The notes beneath the pieces were generated by a model. That model saw only the letters and a program-made list of their open reading frames with translations, had not been told where the DNA came from and made no database searches. From positions 558,001 to 622,000 of the forward strand of contig CATKHW010000289.1 of the NCBI GenBank assembly GCA_949752795.1: a DNA stretch of 64,000 nt, written 5' to 3'. Position 1 is the stretch's first letter. Every line of letters starts with the position of its first letter. Positions 21,167 through 35,063 of the stretch are shown piece after piece. This DNA is from Hyperoodon ampullatus. Its lineage: Eukaryota > Chordata > Mammalia > Artiodactyla > Ziphiidae. Position numbers and translations under genes: made by a program.

Positions 21167-22904
21167 CTTGGCCAAAAAGGGCGTATACGTTTTCTCCTGA
21201 ATATATTCAGGAGAAAACGCATACGCCCTTTTTGGCCAAGTGCATCATTGTCGAAGTTGTGCCCCTCTTCCTGTGCTTTAAATGCGATTCCAACGTACCT
21301 CTTGAAATCTGTTTCCTGCTATTCTGCCTCGCTTTCAAGTCCGCCTCGTTGCCTTCCCTCAACAGATTTTTGGACGATAGTTGTCCTTTATTACTCAGCC
21401 AGTTTGTGAATTGCTGTGCCCCTGAGCTCCATTTTTCAACTCGTTTTTGGTGAGCTGACCGCAAGTCCAAAATTTTGGTTCAGGACCTATACTGGTTCCC
21501 GGTGGGTGGCTGAGAATTTGGTTAATTCTTCTTCCTGCCGGGAAATTAGAGTGATATGTGCCCGTCCTAATGCCTAACAGCTACTCTCTCATTGGTTCTC
21601 CCTCTTCCCTTTCACCTCTGCCAAATTGGCAACCTGTGCGTGCCAGGAGGTTAAAGGGGCTGTCTCTCCAAGTTGGGAGATTGATAGTAAAGCAGATTGA
21701 AAGTCAAACCGGAGCACCAGGAGAGGGACTATTCGTTGAGTTTTAGAATCCTTTCGTATTCACAGTGTGTCCGTTCTCTAGGTTTACCGTACATGTTATA
21801 GCTGTAGTAATATTCCCTTCATCCTGGAGAGTTGGGACCCATGGAATGGGTGCCAGGCATTTGTGCTTTAAAGGGTCTGCATTTGCTCACCCAATCCCAC
21901 CAATCGTCTCAGTCCCAAGTGTCCAGCCTTATGCCACATCCAACTGTCGTTGTAGATAGGGTCATTCCAGGTTTCATCAGAGACCCTGAAGGAATTGTAA
22001 AGAATTTCCCAGTTTTTTTGTTTTGTTTTTGAAATTCCTTTTTATAGTGGGTTTCAGCTAATTCCCGCTGCCATGTTTATGCCAGTCTAGACACACTTGA
22101 TTCCCTTATGGAGACATATCAATACATAGGTTTTAAGATTCTTACTAGTCAGATATATTCCTCTGTTGGAAATATGGGGTTTTGAGTCCCTTTCACTGAG
22201 GAAGGTGTAGCTCTTGTCTATTCCATAGTTGGTTTTTCGAGCAGTACCTGTGCTTATATCAAACTCTGGTTTTATGCATCACCCCACCTCTACTTCCCCC
22301 TTAAGCAGGCATAAGAGTGTTTTCTAAATGTGAGACACTGTTCTCTTTCTTAACTCAGTTCAAGTGTAGCCATGTTTACAGGATCTTCATAAGTGATATC
22401 TTATGATAAGTTTCTTTTTCTCTGTGACTTATTTCACTTAGAATCATCGTACCTGAATCCACCCATTTTGCTGCTACTGGTCTTATGACATTGATTTCAT
22501 GGCTGAGGGATATTCCATCGTAGGTAAGTACCACAATTTTTTGAACCATATTTATATTTCCTGGGATACTTAAGGTGTACCCAAGTTGAGGTCCTTGAAA
22601 GCAGTGCAGCCCTAAATTTTGGGGTGGCTCTGTCTTATTGATTTTCAGTTTTCCCAAGGTATATTCCCTAGAATGGAAGTGCCCTTGGCTCTGTAGCTCT
22701 GTTGTTTACTTGTTTTAGGGAACACAATGCACTCCTCCAGAGAGGCAGTTGGCAGTTTACATCCCGCCCATCAGCATAAGAAGGCTTCCTGTTCTCCAGG
22801 GCCTGTCTTGCCTTTCTGGTTTTTACACATTTTGTGGATGTCCCTTTTGACCGGTGGGAAGTGATACTTCTTTGTAGTGCAGATTTGCATTGCCCGCTTG
22901 CTTG
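21167..22904. repeat. Monomer 13, type C2 (1738 bp)
   Basis: C2 markers: ctcagccag near 21396, gtgcgtgcc near 21638, agaatccttt near 21746, gtgtccgttc, ccaactg near 21941, gggtttcagc, ctgttggaaat. The palindrome at 21167-21240 has one mismatch. The antisense L1 relic lies at about 22045-22890. Confidence 0.93.
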
Positions 22905-24635
22905 CTTGGCCAAAAAGGGCGTATGCGTTTTCTCCTGAATATATTCAGGAGAAAACCATTACGCCCTTTTTGGCCAAGTGCATCATTGTCGAAGTTGTGC
23001 CCCTCTTCCTGTGCTTTAAAGGTGATTCCAACGTACGTCTGTTTCCTGCTATTCTGCCTCGCTTTCAAGTCCGCCTCGTTGCCTTCCCTCAACAGATTTT
23101 TGGACGATAGTTGTCCTTTATTCCTCGTCCAGTTTGGGAATTGATGTGCCCCTGAGCTCCATTTTTCAACTCGTTTTTTGTGAGCTGACCGCAAGTCCAA
23201 AATTTTGGTTCAGGACCTATACTGGTTCCCGGTGGGAGGCTGAGGCTTTGGTTAATTCTTCTTCCTGCCGGGAAATTAGAGTGATATGTGCCCGTACAAA
23301 TGCCTAACAGCTACTCTCTCATTGGTTCTCCCTCTTCCCTTTCATCCTCTGCCAAATTGGCAACCTTTTCGAACCAGGAGGTTAAAGGGGCTGTCTCTCC
23401 AAGTTGGGAGGTTGATAGTAAAGCAGATGGAAAGTCAAACCCGAGCACCAGGAGAGGGACTATTCGTTGAGTTTTAGAAACCTTTCGTATTCACAATGTG
23501 TCCATTCTCTAGGTTTCCCGTACATGTTATAGTTGTATTAATATTCCCTTTAACCAGGAGAGTTGGGACCCATGGAATGGGTGCCAGGCATTTGTGCTTT
23601 AAAGGGTCTGCATTAGCTCACCCAATCTCACCAATCCTCTCAGGCCCAAGTGTCCAGCATTATGCCACATCCAGCTACCGTTGTACATAGGGTCATTCCA
23701 GGTTTCATCAGAGACCCTGAAGGAATTGTAAAGAATTTCCCAGTGTTTTTGTTTTGTTTTTGAAATTCCTTTTTATAGTGGGTTTGAGCTGATTCTCGCT
23801 GCCATGTTTATGACAGTCTAGACACACTTGATTCCCTTACGGAGACATATCAATACATAGGTTTTAAGATTCTTACTAGTCAGATATATTCCTCTGCGGG
23901 AAATATGGGGTTTTGAGTCCCTTTCACTGAGGAAGGTGTAGGTCTTGTCTATTCCATAGTTGGTTTTTGGAACGGTACCTGTGCTTATATCAAACTCTGG
24001 TTTTATGCATCACCCCACCTCTCCTTCCCCCTTAAGCAGGCATAAGAGTGTTTTCTAAATGTGAGACACTGTTCTCTTTCCTAACTCAGTTCAAGTGTAG
24101 CCATGTGTACAGGATCATCATAAGTGATATCTTATGATAAGTTTCTTTTTCTCTGTGACTTATTTCACTTAGAATCATCGTACCTGAATCCACCCATTTT
24201 GCTGCTACTGGTCTTATGACATTGATTTCATGGCTGAGGGATATTCCATCGTACGTAGGTACCACAATTTTTTGAACCATTTTTATATTTCCTGGGATAT
24301 TTAAGGTGTACCCAAGTTGAGGTCCTTGTAAGCAGTGCAGACCTATATTTTGGGGTGGCTCTGGCTTATTGATTTTCAGTTTTCCCAAGGTATATTCCCT
24401 AGACTGGAAGTGCCCTTGGCTCTGTAGCTCTGTTCTTTACTTGTTTTAGGGAACACAATGCACTCCTCCAGAGAGGCAGTTGGCAAGTTACATCCGCCCC
24501 ATCAGCATAACAAGGCTCCCTGTTCTCCAGGGCCTGTCTTGCCTTTCTGGTGTTTACACATTTTGTGGATGTCCCTTTTGACCGGTGGGAAGTGATACTT
24601 CTTTGTAGTGCAGATTTGCATTGCCCGCTTGCTTG
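22905..24635. repeat. Monomer 14, type D2 (1731 bp)
   Basis: D2 markers: acgtacgtctg beside the 8-bp deletion near 23035, ttgatgtgcc near 23142, tttaaccagg, gctaccg, cagtgtttttg. The palindrome at 22905-22978 has three mismatches. The L1 relic lies at about 23776-24621. Confidence 0.93.
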
Positions 24636-26375
24636 CTTGGCCAAAAAGGGCGTATGCGTTTTCTCCTGAATATATTCAGGAGAAAACGCATACGCCCTTT
24701 TTGGCCAAGTGCATCATTGTCGAAGTTGTGCCCCTCTTCCTGTGCTTTAAAGGCGATTCCAACGTACCTCTTGAAATCTGTTTCCTGGTATTCTGCCTCG
24801 CTTTCAAGTCTGCCTCGTTGCCTTCCCTTTACAGATTTTTGGACGATAGTTGTCCTTTATTACTCTGCCAGTTTGTGAATTGCTGTGCCCTTGCGCTCCA
24901 TTTTTCAACTCGTTTTTTTGTGAGCTGACCAGGAGTGCAAAATTTTGGTTCAGGACCTATGCTGGTTCACGGTGGGGGTCTGAGACTTTGGTTAATTCTT
25001 CTTCCTGCTGGGAAGTTAGAGTGATATGTGCCCGTCCTAATGCCTAACAGCTACTCTCTCATTGGTTCTCCCTTTTCCCTTTCATCCTCTGCCAAATTGG
25101 CAACCTGTGCGAGCCAGGAGGTTAAAGGGGCTGTCTCTCCAAGTTGGGAGATTGATAGTAAAGCAGATTGAAAGTCAAACCGGAGCACCAGGAGAGGGAC
25201 TATTCGTTGAGTTTTAGAAACCTTTCGTATTCACAGTGTGTCTGTTCTCTAGGTTTACCGTACATGTTATAGCTGTAGTAATATTCCCTTCATCCTGGAG
25301 AGTTGGGACCCATGGAATGGGTGCCAGGCATTTGTGCTTTAAAGGGTCTGCATTTGCTCACCCAATCCCACCAATCCTCTCAGTCCCAAGTGTCCAGCCT
25401 TATGCCACATCCAGCTGTCGTTGTAGATAGGGTCATTCCAGATTTCATCAGAGACCCTGAAGGAATTGTAAAGAATTTCCCAGTTTTTTTGTTTTGTTTT
25501 TGAAATTCCTTTTTATAATGGGTTTGAGCTGATTCTCACTGCCATGTTTATGCCAGTCTAGACACACTTGATTCCCTTACGTAGACATATCAATACATAG
25601 GTTTTAAGATTCTTACTAGTCAGATATATTCCTCTGCGGGAAATATGGGGTTTTGAGTCCCTTTCACTGAGGAAGGTGTAGGTCTTGTCTATTCCATAGT
25701 TGGTTTTTGGAACGGTACCTGTGCTTATATCAAACTCTGGTTTTATGCATCACCCCACCTCTCCTTCCCCCTTAAGCAGGCATAAGAGTGTTTTCTAAAT
25801 GTGAGACACTGTTCTCTTTCCTAACTCAGTTCAAGTGTAGCCATGTGTACAGGATCATCATAAGTGATATCTTATGATAAGTTTCTTTTTCTCTGTGACT
25901 TATTTCACTTAGAATCATCGTACCTGAATCCACCCATTTTGCTGCTACTGGTCTTATGACATTGATTTCATGGCTGAGGGATATTCCATCGTACGTAAGT
26001 ACCACAATTTTTTGAACCATTTTTATATTTCCTGGGATATTTAAGGTGTACCCAAGTTGAGGTCCTTGTAAGCAGTGCAGACCTATATTTTGGGGTGGCT
26101 CTGGCTTATTGAATTTCAGTTTTCCCAAGGTATATTCCCTAGACTGGAAGTGCCCTTGGCTCTGTAGCTCTGTTCTTTACTTGTTTTAGGGAACACAATG
26201 CACTCCTCCAGAGAGGCAGTTGGCAAGTTACATCCGCCCCATCAGCATAACAAGGCTCCCTGTTCTCCAGGGCCTGTCTTGCCTTTCTGGTGTTTACACA
26301 TTTTGTGGATGTCCCTTTTGACCGGTGGGAAGTGATACTTCTTTGTAGTGCAGATTTGCATTGCCCGCTTGCTTG
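24636..26375. repeat. Monomer 15, type A (1740 bp)
   Basis: Perfect palindrome at 24636-24709. Antisense L1 relic at about 25516-26361. Standard A markers. Confidence 0.93.
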
Positions 26376-28114
26376 CTTGGCCAAAAAGGGCGTATGCGTT
26401 TTCTCCTGAATATATTCAGGAGAAAACGCATACGCCCTTTTTGGCCAAGTGCATCATTGTCGAAGTTGTGCCCCTCTTCCTGTGCTTTAAAGGCGATTCC
26501 AACGTACCTCTTGAAATCTGTTTCCTGGTATTCTGCCTCGCTTTCAAGTCCGCCTCGTTGCCTTCCCTTTACAGATTTTTGGACGATAGTTGTCCTTTAT
26601 TACTCTGCCAGTTTGTGAATTGCTGTGCCCTTGCGCTCCATTTTTCAACTCGTTTTTTTGTGAGCTGACCAGGAGTGCAAAATTTTGGTTCAGGACCTAT
26701 GCTGGTTCACGGTGGGGGTCTGAGACTTTGGTTAATTCTTCTTCCTGCTGGGAAGTTAGAGTGATATGTGCCCGTCCTAATGCCTAACAGCTACTCTCTC
26801 ATTGGTTCTCCCTCTTCCCTTTCACCTCTGCCAAATTGGCAACCTGTGCGAGCCAGGAGGTTAAAGGGGCTGTCTCTCCAAGTTGGGAGATTGATAGTAA
26901 AGCAGATTGAAAGTCAAACCGGAGCACCAGGAGAGGGACTATTCGTTGAGTTTTAGAAACCTTTCGTATTCACAGTGTGTCTGTTCTCTAGGTTTACCGT
27001 ACATGTTATAGCTGTAGTAATATTCCCTTCATCCTGGAGAGTTGGGACCCATGGAATGGGTGCCAGGCATTTGTGCTTTAAAGGGTCTGCATTTGCTCAC
27101 CCAATCCCACCAATCGTCTCAGTCCCAAGTGTCCAGCCTTATGCCACATCCAGCTGTCGTTGTAGATAGGGTCATTCCAGGTTTCATCAGAGACCCTGAA
27201 GGAATTGTAAAGAATTTCCCAGTTTTTTTGTTTTGTTTTTGAAATTCCTTTTTATAATGTGTTTGAGCTGATTCTCGCTGCCATGTTTATGCCAGTCTAG
27301 ACACACTTGATTCCCTTACGTAGACATATCAATACATAGGTTTTAAGATTCTTACTAGTCAGATATATTCCTCTGCGGGAAATATGGGGTTTTGAGTCCC
27401 TTTCACTGAGGAAGGTGTAGGTCTTGTCTATTCCATAGTTGGTTTTTGGAACGGTACCTGTGCTTATATCAAACTCTGGTTTTATGCATCACCCCACCTC
27501 TCCTTCCCCCTTAAGCAGGCATAAGAGTGTTTTCTAAATGTGAGACACTGTTCTCTTTCCTAACTCAGTTCAAGTGTAGCCATGTGTACAGGATCATCAT
27601 AAGTGATATCTTATGATAAGTTTCTTTTTCTCTGTGACTTATTTCACTTAGAATCATCGTACCTGAATCCACCCATTTTGCTGCTACTGGTCTTATGACA
27701 TTGATTTCATGGCTGAGGGATATTCCATCGTACGTAAGTACCACAATTTTTTGAACCATTTTTATATTTCCTGGGATATTTAAGGTGTACCCAAGTTGAG
27801 GTCCTTGTAAGCAGTGCAGACCTATATTTTGGGGTGGCTCTGGCTTATTGATTTTCAGTTTTCCCAAGGTATATTCCCTAGACTGGAAGTGCCCTTGGCT
27901 CTGTAGCTCTGTTCTTTACTTGTTTTAGGGAACACAATGCACTCCTCCAGAGAGGCAGTTGGCAAGTTACAACCGCCCCATCAGCATAACAAGGCTCCCT
28001 GTTCTCCAGGGCCTGTCTTGCCTTTCTGGTGTTTACACATTTTGTGGATGTCCCTTTTGACCGGTGGGAAGTGATACTTCTTTGTAGTGCAGATTTGCAT
28101 TGCCCGCTTGCTTG
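26376..28114. repeat. Monomer 16, type B (1739 bp)
   Basis: Perfect palindrome at 26376-26449. The antisense L1 relic at about 27255-28100 carries a27972 (ttacaaccgcc), the partner of a14076. Confidence 0.93.
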
Positions 28115-29852
28115 CTTGGCCAAAAAGGGCGTATACGTTTTCTCCTGAATATATTCAGGAGAAAACGCATACGCCCTTTTTGGCCAAGTGCATCATTGTC
28201 GAAGTTGTGCCCCTCTTCCTGTGCTTTAAATGCGATTCCAACGTACCTCTTGAAATCTGTTTCCTGCTATTCTGCCTCGCTTTCAAGTCCGCCTCGTTGC
28301 CTTCCCTCAACAGATTTTTGGACGATAGTTGTCCTTTATTACTCGGCCAGTTTGTGAATTGCTGTGCCCCTGAGCTCCATTTTTCAACTCGTTTTTGGTG
28401 AGCTGACCGCAAGTCCAAAATTTTGGTTCAGGACCTATACTGGTTCCCGGTGGGTGGCTGAGAATTTGGTTAATTCTTCTTCCTGCCGGGAAATTAGAGT
28501 GATATGTGCCCATCCCAATGCCTAACAGCTACTCTCTCATTGGTTCTCCCTCTTCCCTTTCACCTCTGCCATATTGGCAACCTGTGCGAGCCAGGAGGTT
28601 AAAGGGGCTGTCTCTCCAAGTTGGGAGATTGATAGTAAAGCAGATTGAAAGTCAAACCGGAGCACCAGGAGAGGGACTATTCGTTGAGTTTTAGAAACCT
28701 TTCGTATTCACAGTGTGTCTGTTCTCTAGGTTTACCGTACATGTTATAGCTGTAGTAATATTCCCTTCATCCTGGAGAGTTGGGACCCATGGAATGGGTG
28801 CCAGGCATTTGTGCTTTAAAGGGTCTGCATTTGCTCACCCAATCCCACCAATCGTCTCAGTCCCAAGTGTCCAGCCTTATGCCACATCCAGCTGTCGTTG
28901 TAGATAGGGTCATTCCAGGTTTCATCAGAGACCCTGAAGGAATTGTAAAGAATTTCCCAGTTTTTTTGTTTTGTTTTTGAAATTCCTTTTTATAGTGGGT
29001 TTGAGCTAATTCCCGCTGCCATGTTTATGCCAGTCTAGACACACTTGATTCCCTTATGGAGACATATCAATACATAGGTTTTAAGATTCTTACTAGTCAG
29101 ATATATTCCTCTGTGGGAAATATGGGGTTTTGAGTCCCTTTCACTGAGGAAGGTGTAGCTCTTGTCTATTCCATAGTTGGTTTTTCGAGCAGTACCTGTG
29201 CTTATATCAAACTCTGGTTTTATGCATCACCCCACCTCTACTTCCCCCTTAAGCAGGCATAAGAGTGTTTTCTAAATGTGAGACACTGTTCTCTTTCCTA
29301 ACTCAGTTCAAGTGTAGCCATGTTTACAGGATCTTCATAAGTGATATCTTATGATAAGTTTCTTTTTCTCTGTGACTTATTTCACTTAGAATCATCGTAC
29401 CTGAATCCACCCATTTTGCTGCTACTGGTCTTATGACATTGATTTCATGGCTGAGGGATATTCCATCGTAGGTAAGTACCACAATTTTTTGAACCATATT
29501 TATATTTCCTGGGATACTTAAGGTGTACCCAAGTTGAGGTCCTTGAAAGCAGTGCAGCCCTAAATTTTGGGGTGGCTCTGTCTTATTGATTTTCAGTTTT
29601 CCCGAGGTATATTCCCTAGAATGGAAGTGCCCTTGGCTCTGTAGCTCTGTTGTTTACTTGTTTTAGGGAACACAATGCACTCCTCCAGAGAGGCAGTTGG
29701 CAGTTTACATCCCGCCCATCAGCATAACAAGGCTTCCTGTTCTCCAGGGCCTGTCTTGCCTTTCTGGTTTTTACACATTTTGTGGATGTCCCTTTTGACC
29801 GGTGGGAAGTGATACTTCTTTGTAGTGCAGATTTGCATTGCCCGCTTGCTTG
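28115..29852. repeat. Monomer 17, type C1 (1738 bp)
   Basis: C1 copy matching monomer 9 apart from a private t at about 28571 (gccatattgg). Palindrome at 28115-28188 with one mismatch. Antisense L1 relic at about 28993-29838. Confidence 0.93.
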
Positions 29853-31583
29853 CTTGGCCAAAAAGGGCGTATGCGTTTTCTCCTGAATATATTCAGGAGA
29901 AAACCATTACGCCCTTTTTGGCCAAGTGCATCATTGTCGAAGTTGTGCCCCTCTTCCTGTGCTTTAAAGGTGATTCCAACGTACCTCTGTTTCCTGCTAT
30001 TCTGCCTCGCTTTCAAGTCCGCCTCGTTGCCTTCCCTCAACAGATTTTTGGACGATAGTTGTCCTTTATTCCTCGTCCAGTTTGGGAATTGCTGTGCCCC
30101 TGAGCTCCATTTTTCAACTCGTTTTTTGTGAGCTGACCGCAAGTCCAAAATTTTGGTTCAGGACCTATACTGGTTCCCGGTGGGAGGCTGAGGCTTTGGT
30201 TAATTCTTCTTCCTGCCGGGAAATTAGAGTGATATGTGCCCGTACAAATGCCTAACAGCTACTCTCTCATTGGTTCTCCCTCTTCCCTTTCATCCTCTGC
30301 CAAATTGGCAACCTTTTCGAACCAGGAGGTTAAAGGGGCTGTCTCTCCAAGTTGGGAGATTGATAGTAAAGCAGATGGAAAGTCAAACCCGAGCACCAGG
30401 AGAGGGACTATTCGTTGAGTTTTAGAAACCTTTCGTATTCACAATGTGTCCATTCTCTAGGTTTCCCGTACATGTTATAGTTGTATTAATATTCCCTTTA
30501 ACCTGGAGAGTTGGGACCCATGGAATGGGTGCCAGGCATTTGTGCTTTAAAGGTTCTGCATTTGCTCACCCAATCTCACCAATCCTCTCAGTCCCAAGTG
30601 TCCAGCATTATGCCACATCCAGCTGCCGTTGTACATATGGTCATTCCAGGTTTCATCAGAGACCCTGAAGGAATTGTAAAGAATTTCCCAGTTTTTTTGT
30701 TTTGTTTTTGAAATTCCTTTTTATAGTGGGTTTGAGCTGATTCTCGCTGCCATGTTTATGACAGTCTAGACACACTTGATTCCCTTACGGAGACATATCA
30801 ATACATAGGTTTTAATATTCTTACTAGTCAGATATATTCCTCTGCGGGAAATATGGGGTTTTGAGTCCCTTTCACTGAGGAAGGTGTAGGTCTTGTCTAT
30901 TCCATAGTTGGTTTTTGGAACGGTACCTGTGCTTATATCAAACTCTGGTTTTATGCATCACCCCACCTCTCCTTCCCCCTTAAGCAGGCATAAGAGTGTT
31001 TTCTAAATGTGAGACACTGTTCTCTTTCCTAACTCAGTTCAAGTGTAGCCATGTGTACAGGATCATCATAAGTGATATCTTATGATAAGTTTCTTTTTCT
31101 CTGTGACTTATTTCACTTAGAATCATCGTACCTGAATCCACCCATTTTGCTGCTACTGGTCTTATGACATTGATTTCATGGCTGAGGGATATTCCATCGT
31201 ACGTAGGTACCACAATTTTTTGAACCATTTTTATATTTCCTGGGATATTTAAGGTGTACCCAAATTGAGGTCCTTGTAAGCAGTGCAGACCTATATTTTG
31301 GGGTGGCTCTGGCTTATTGATTTTCAGTTTTCCCAAGGTATATTCCCTAGACTGGAAGTGCCCTTGGCTCTGTAGCTCTGTTCTTTACTTGTTTTAGGGA
31401 ACACAATGCACTCCTCCAGAGAGGCAGTTGGCAAGTTACATCCGCCCCATCAGCATAACAAGGCTCCCTGTTCTCCAGGGCCTGTCTTGCCTTTCTGGTG
31501 TTTACACATTTTGTGGATGTCCCTTTTGACCGGTGGGAAGTGATACTTCTTTGTAGTGCAGATTTGCATTGCCCGCTTGCTTG
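29853..31583. repeat. Monomer 18, type D1 (1731 bp)
   Basis: D1 copy matching monomer 10, including the a31264 variant (cccaaattg). Palindrome at 29853-29926 with three mismatches. Antisense L1 relic at about 30724-31569. Confidence 0.93.
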
Positions 31584-33323
31584 CTTGGCCAAAAAGGGCG
31601 TATGCGTTTTCTCCTGAATATATTCAGGAGAAAACGCATACGCCCTTTTTGGCCAAGTGCATCATTGTCGAAGTTGTGCCCCTCTTCCTGTGCTTTAAAG
31701 GCGATTCCAACGTACCTCTTGAAATCTGTTTCCTGGTATTCTGCCTCGCTTTCAAGTCTGCCTCGTTGCCTTCCCTTTACAGATTTTTGGACGATAGTTG
31801 TCCTTTATTACTCTGCCGGTTTGTGAATTGCTGTGCCCTTGCGCTCCATTTTTCAACTCGTTTTTTTGTGAGCTGACCAGGAGTGCAAAATTTTGGTTCA
31901 GGACCTATGCTGGTTCACGGTGGGGGTCTGAGACTTTGGTTAATTCTTCTTCCTGCTGGGAAGTTAGAGTGATATGTGCCCGTCCTAATGCCTAACAGCT
32001 ACTCTCTCATTGGTTCTCCCTTTTCCCTTTCATCCTCTGCCAAATTGGCAACCTGTGCGAGCCAGGAGGTTAAAGGGGCTGTCTCTCCAAGTTGGGAGAT
32101 TGATAGTAAAGCAGATTGAAAGTCAAACCGGAGCACCAGGAGAGGGACTATTCGTTGAGTTTTAGAAACCTTTCGTATTCACAGTGTGTCTGTTCTCTAG
32201 GTTTACCGTACATGTTATAGCTGTAGTAATATTCCCTTCATCCTGGAGAGTTGGGACCCATGGAATGGGTGCCAGGCATTTGTGCTTTAAAGGGTCTGCA
32301 TTTGCTCACCCAATCCCACCAATCGTCTCAGTCCCAAGTGTCCAGCCTTATGCCACATCCAGCTGTCGTTGTAGATAGGGTCATTCCAGATTTCATCAGA
32401 GACCCTGAAGGAATTGTAAAGAATTTCCCAGTTTTTTTGTTTTGTTTTTGAAATTCCTTTTTATAATGGGTTTGAGCTGATTCTCACTGCCATGTATATG
32501 CCAGTCTAGACACACTTGATTCCCTTACGTAGACATATCAATACATAGGTTTTAAGATTCTTACTAGTCAGATATATTCCTCTGCGGGAAATATGGGGTT
32601 TTGAGTCCCTTTCACTGAGGAAGGTGTAGGTCTTGTCTATTCCATAGTTGGTTTTTGGAACGGTACCTGTGCTTATATCAAACTCTGGTTTTATGCATCA
32701 CCCCACCTCTCCTTCCCCCTTAAGCAGGCATAAGAGTGTTTTCTAAATGTGAGACACTGTTCTCTTTCCTAACTCAGTTCAAGTGTAGCCATGTGTACAG
32801 GATCATCATAAGTGATATCTTATGATAAGTTTCTTTTTCTCTGTGACTTATTTCACTTAGAATCATCGTACCTGAATCCACCCATTTTGCTGCTACTGGT
32901 CTTATGACATTGATTTCATGGCTGAGGGATATTCCATCGTACGTAAGTACCACAATTTTTTGAACCATTTTTATATTTCCTGGGATATTTAAGGTGTACC
33001 CAAATTGAGGTCCTTGTAAGCAGTGCAGACCTATATTTTGGGGTGGCTCTGGCTTATTGATTTTCAGTTTTCCCAAGGTATATTCCCTAGACTGGAAGTG
33101 CCCTTGGCTCTGTAGCTCTGTTCTTTACTTGTTTTAGGGAACACAATGCACTCCTCCAGAGAGGCAGTTGGCAAGTTACATCCGCCCCATCAGCATAACA
33201 AGGCTCCCTGTTCTCCAGGGCCTGTCTTGCCTTTCTGGTGTTTACACATTTTGTGGATGTCCCTTTTGACCGGTGGGAAGTGATACTTCTTTGTAGTGCA
33301 GATTTGCATTGCCCGCTTGCTTG
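31584..33323. repeat. Monomer 19, type A (1740 bp)
   Basis: Carries g31818 (tgccggtttg), the partner of g17922. Perfect palindrome at 31584-31657. It reads caatcgtctc, unlike the A copy at 17688. Antisense L1 relic at about 32464-33309. A private catgtatatgcc lies near 32494. Confidence 0.93.
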
Positions 33324-35063
33324 CTTGGCCAAAAAGGGCGTATGCGTTTTCTCCTGAATATATTCAGGAGAAAACGCATACGCCCTTTTTGGCCAAGTGC
33401 ATCATTGTCGAAGTTGTGCCCCTCTTCCTGTGCTTTAAAGGCGATTCCAACGTACCTCTTGAAATCTGTTTCCTGGTATTCTGCCTCGCTTTCAAGTCTG
33501 CCTCGTTGCCTTCCCTTTACAGATTTTTGGATGATAGTTGTCCTTTATTACTCTGCCAGTTTGTGAATTGCTGTGCCCTTGCGCTCCATTTTTCAACTCG
33601 TTTTTTTGTGAGCTGACCAGGAGTGCAAAATTTTGGTTCAGGACCTATGCTGGTTCACGGTGGGTGTCTGATACTTTGGTTAATTCTTCTTCCTGCTGGG
33701 AAGTTAGAGTGATATGTGCCCGTCCTAATGCCTAACAGCTACTCTCTCATTGGTTCTCCCTTTTCCCTTTCATCCTCTGCCAAATTGGCAACCTGTGCGA
33801 GCCAGGAGGTTAAAGGGGCTGTCTCTCCAAGTTGGGAGATTGATAGTAAAGCAGATTGAAAGTCAAACCGGAGCACCAGGAGAGGGACTATTCGTTGAGT
33901 TTTAGAAACCTTTCGTATTCACAGTGTGTCTGTTCTCTAGGTTTACCGTACATGTTATAGCTGTAGTAATATTCCCTTCATCCTGGAGAGTTGGGACCCA
34001 TGGAATGGGTGCCAGGCATTTGTGCTTTAAAGGGTCTGCATTTGCTCACCCAATCCCACCAATCCTCTCAGTCCCAAGTGTCCAGCCTTATGCCACATCC
34101 AGCTGTCGTTGTAGATAGGGTCATTCCAGATTTCATCAGAGACCCTGAAGGAATTGTAAAGAATTTCCCAGTTTTTTTGTTTTGTTTTTGAAATTCCTTT
34201 TTATAATGGGTTTGAGCTGATTCTCACTGCCATGTTTATGCCAGTCTAGACACACTTGATTCCCTTACGTAGACATATCAATACATAGGTTTTAAGATTC
34301 TTACTAGTCAGATATATTCCTCTGCGGGAAATATGGGGTTTTGAGTCCCTTTCACTGAGGAAGGTGTAGGTCTTGTCTATTCCATAGTTGGTTTTTGGAA
34401 CGGTACCTGTGCTTATATCAAACTCTGGTTTTATGCATCACCCCACCTCTCCTTCCCCCTTAAGCAGGCATAAGAGTGTTTTCTAAATGTGAGACACTGT
34501 TCTCTTTCCTAACTCAGTTCAAGTGTAGCCATGTGTACAGGATCATCATAAGTGATATCTTATGATAAGTTTCTTTTTCTCTGTGACTTATTTCACTTAG
34601 AATCATCGTACCTGAATCCACCCATTTTGCTGCTACTGGTCTTATGACATTGATTTCATGGCTGAGGGATATTCCATCGTACGTAAGTACCACAATTTTT
34701 TGAACCATTTTTATATTTCCTGGGATATTTAAGGTGTACCCAAGTTGAGGTCCTTGTAAGCAGTGCAGACCTATATTTTGGGGTGGCTCTGGCTTATTGA
34801 ATTTCAGTTTTCCCAAGGTATATTCCCTAGACTGGAAGTGCCCTTGGCTCTGTAGCTCTGTTCTTTACTTGTTTTAGGGAACACAATGCACTCCTCCAGA
34901 GAGGCAGTTGGCAAGTTACATCCGCCCCATCAGCATAACAAGGCTCCCTGTTCTCCAGGGCCTGTCTTGCCTTTCTGGTGTTTACACATTTTGTGGATGT
35001 CCCTTTTGACCGTTGGGAAGTGATACTTCTTTGTAGTGCAGATTTGCATTGCCCGCTTGCTTG
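33324..35063. repeat. Monomer 20, type A' (1740 bp)
   Basis: A-type with t33532 (ttggatgatag), seen elsewhere only in monomer 32. Private changes lie at gtgggtgtctgatac near 33661. Perfect palindrome at 33324-33397. Antisense L1 relic at about 34204-35049, with accgttggg at 35012. Confidence 0.93.

Larger units (their letters stand above)
17688..24635. repeat. HOR block 2: A-B-C2-D2 (6948 bp, canonical 4-mer)
   Basis: Canonical higher-order repeat: lengths 1740+1739+1738+1731 = 6948 bp. It shows the basic period of the array. Confidence 0.93.
24636..31583. repeat. HOR block 3: A-B-C1-D1 (6948 bp)
   Basis: Canonical-length block with the C1-D1 pair. Its rear part is a near-identical copy of the rear part of HOR block 1, at an offset of 13896 bp. 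Confidence 0.93.
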
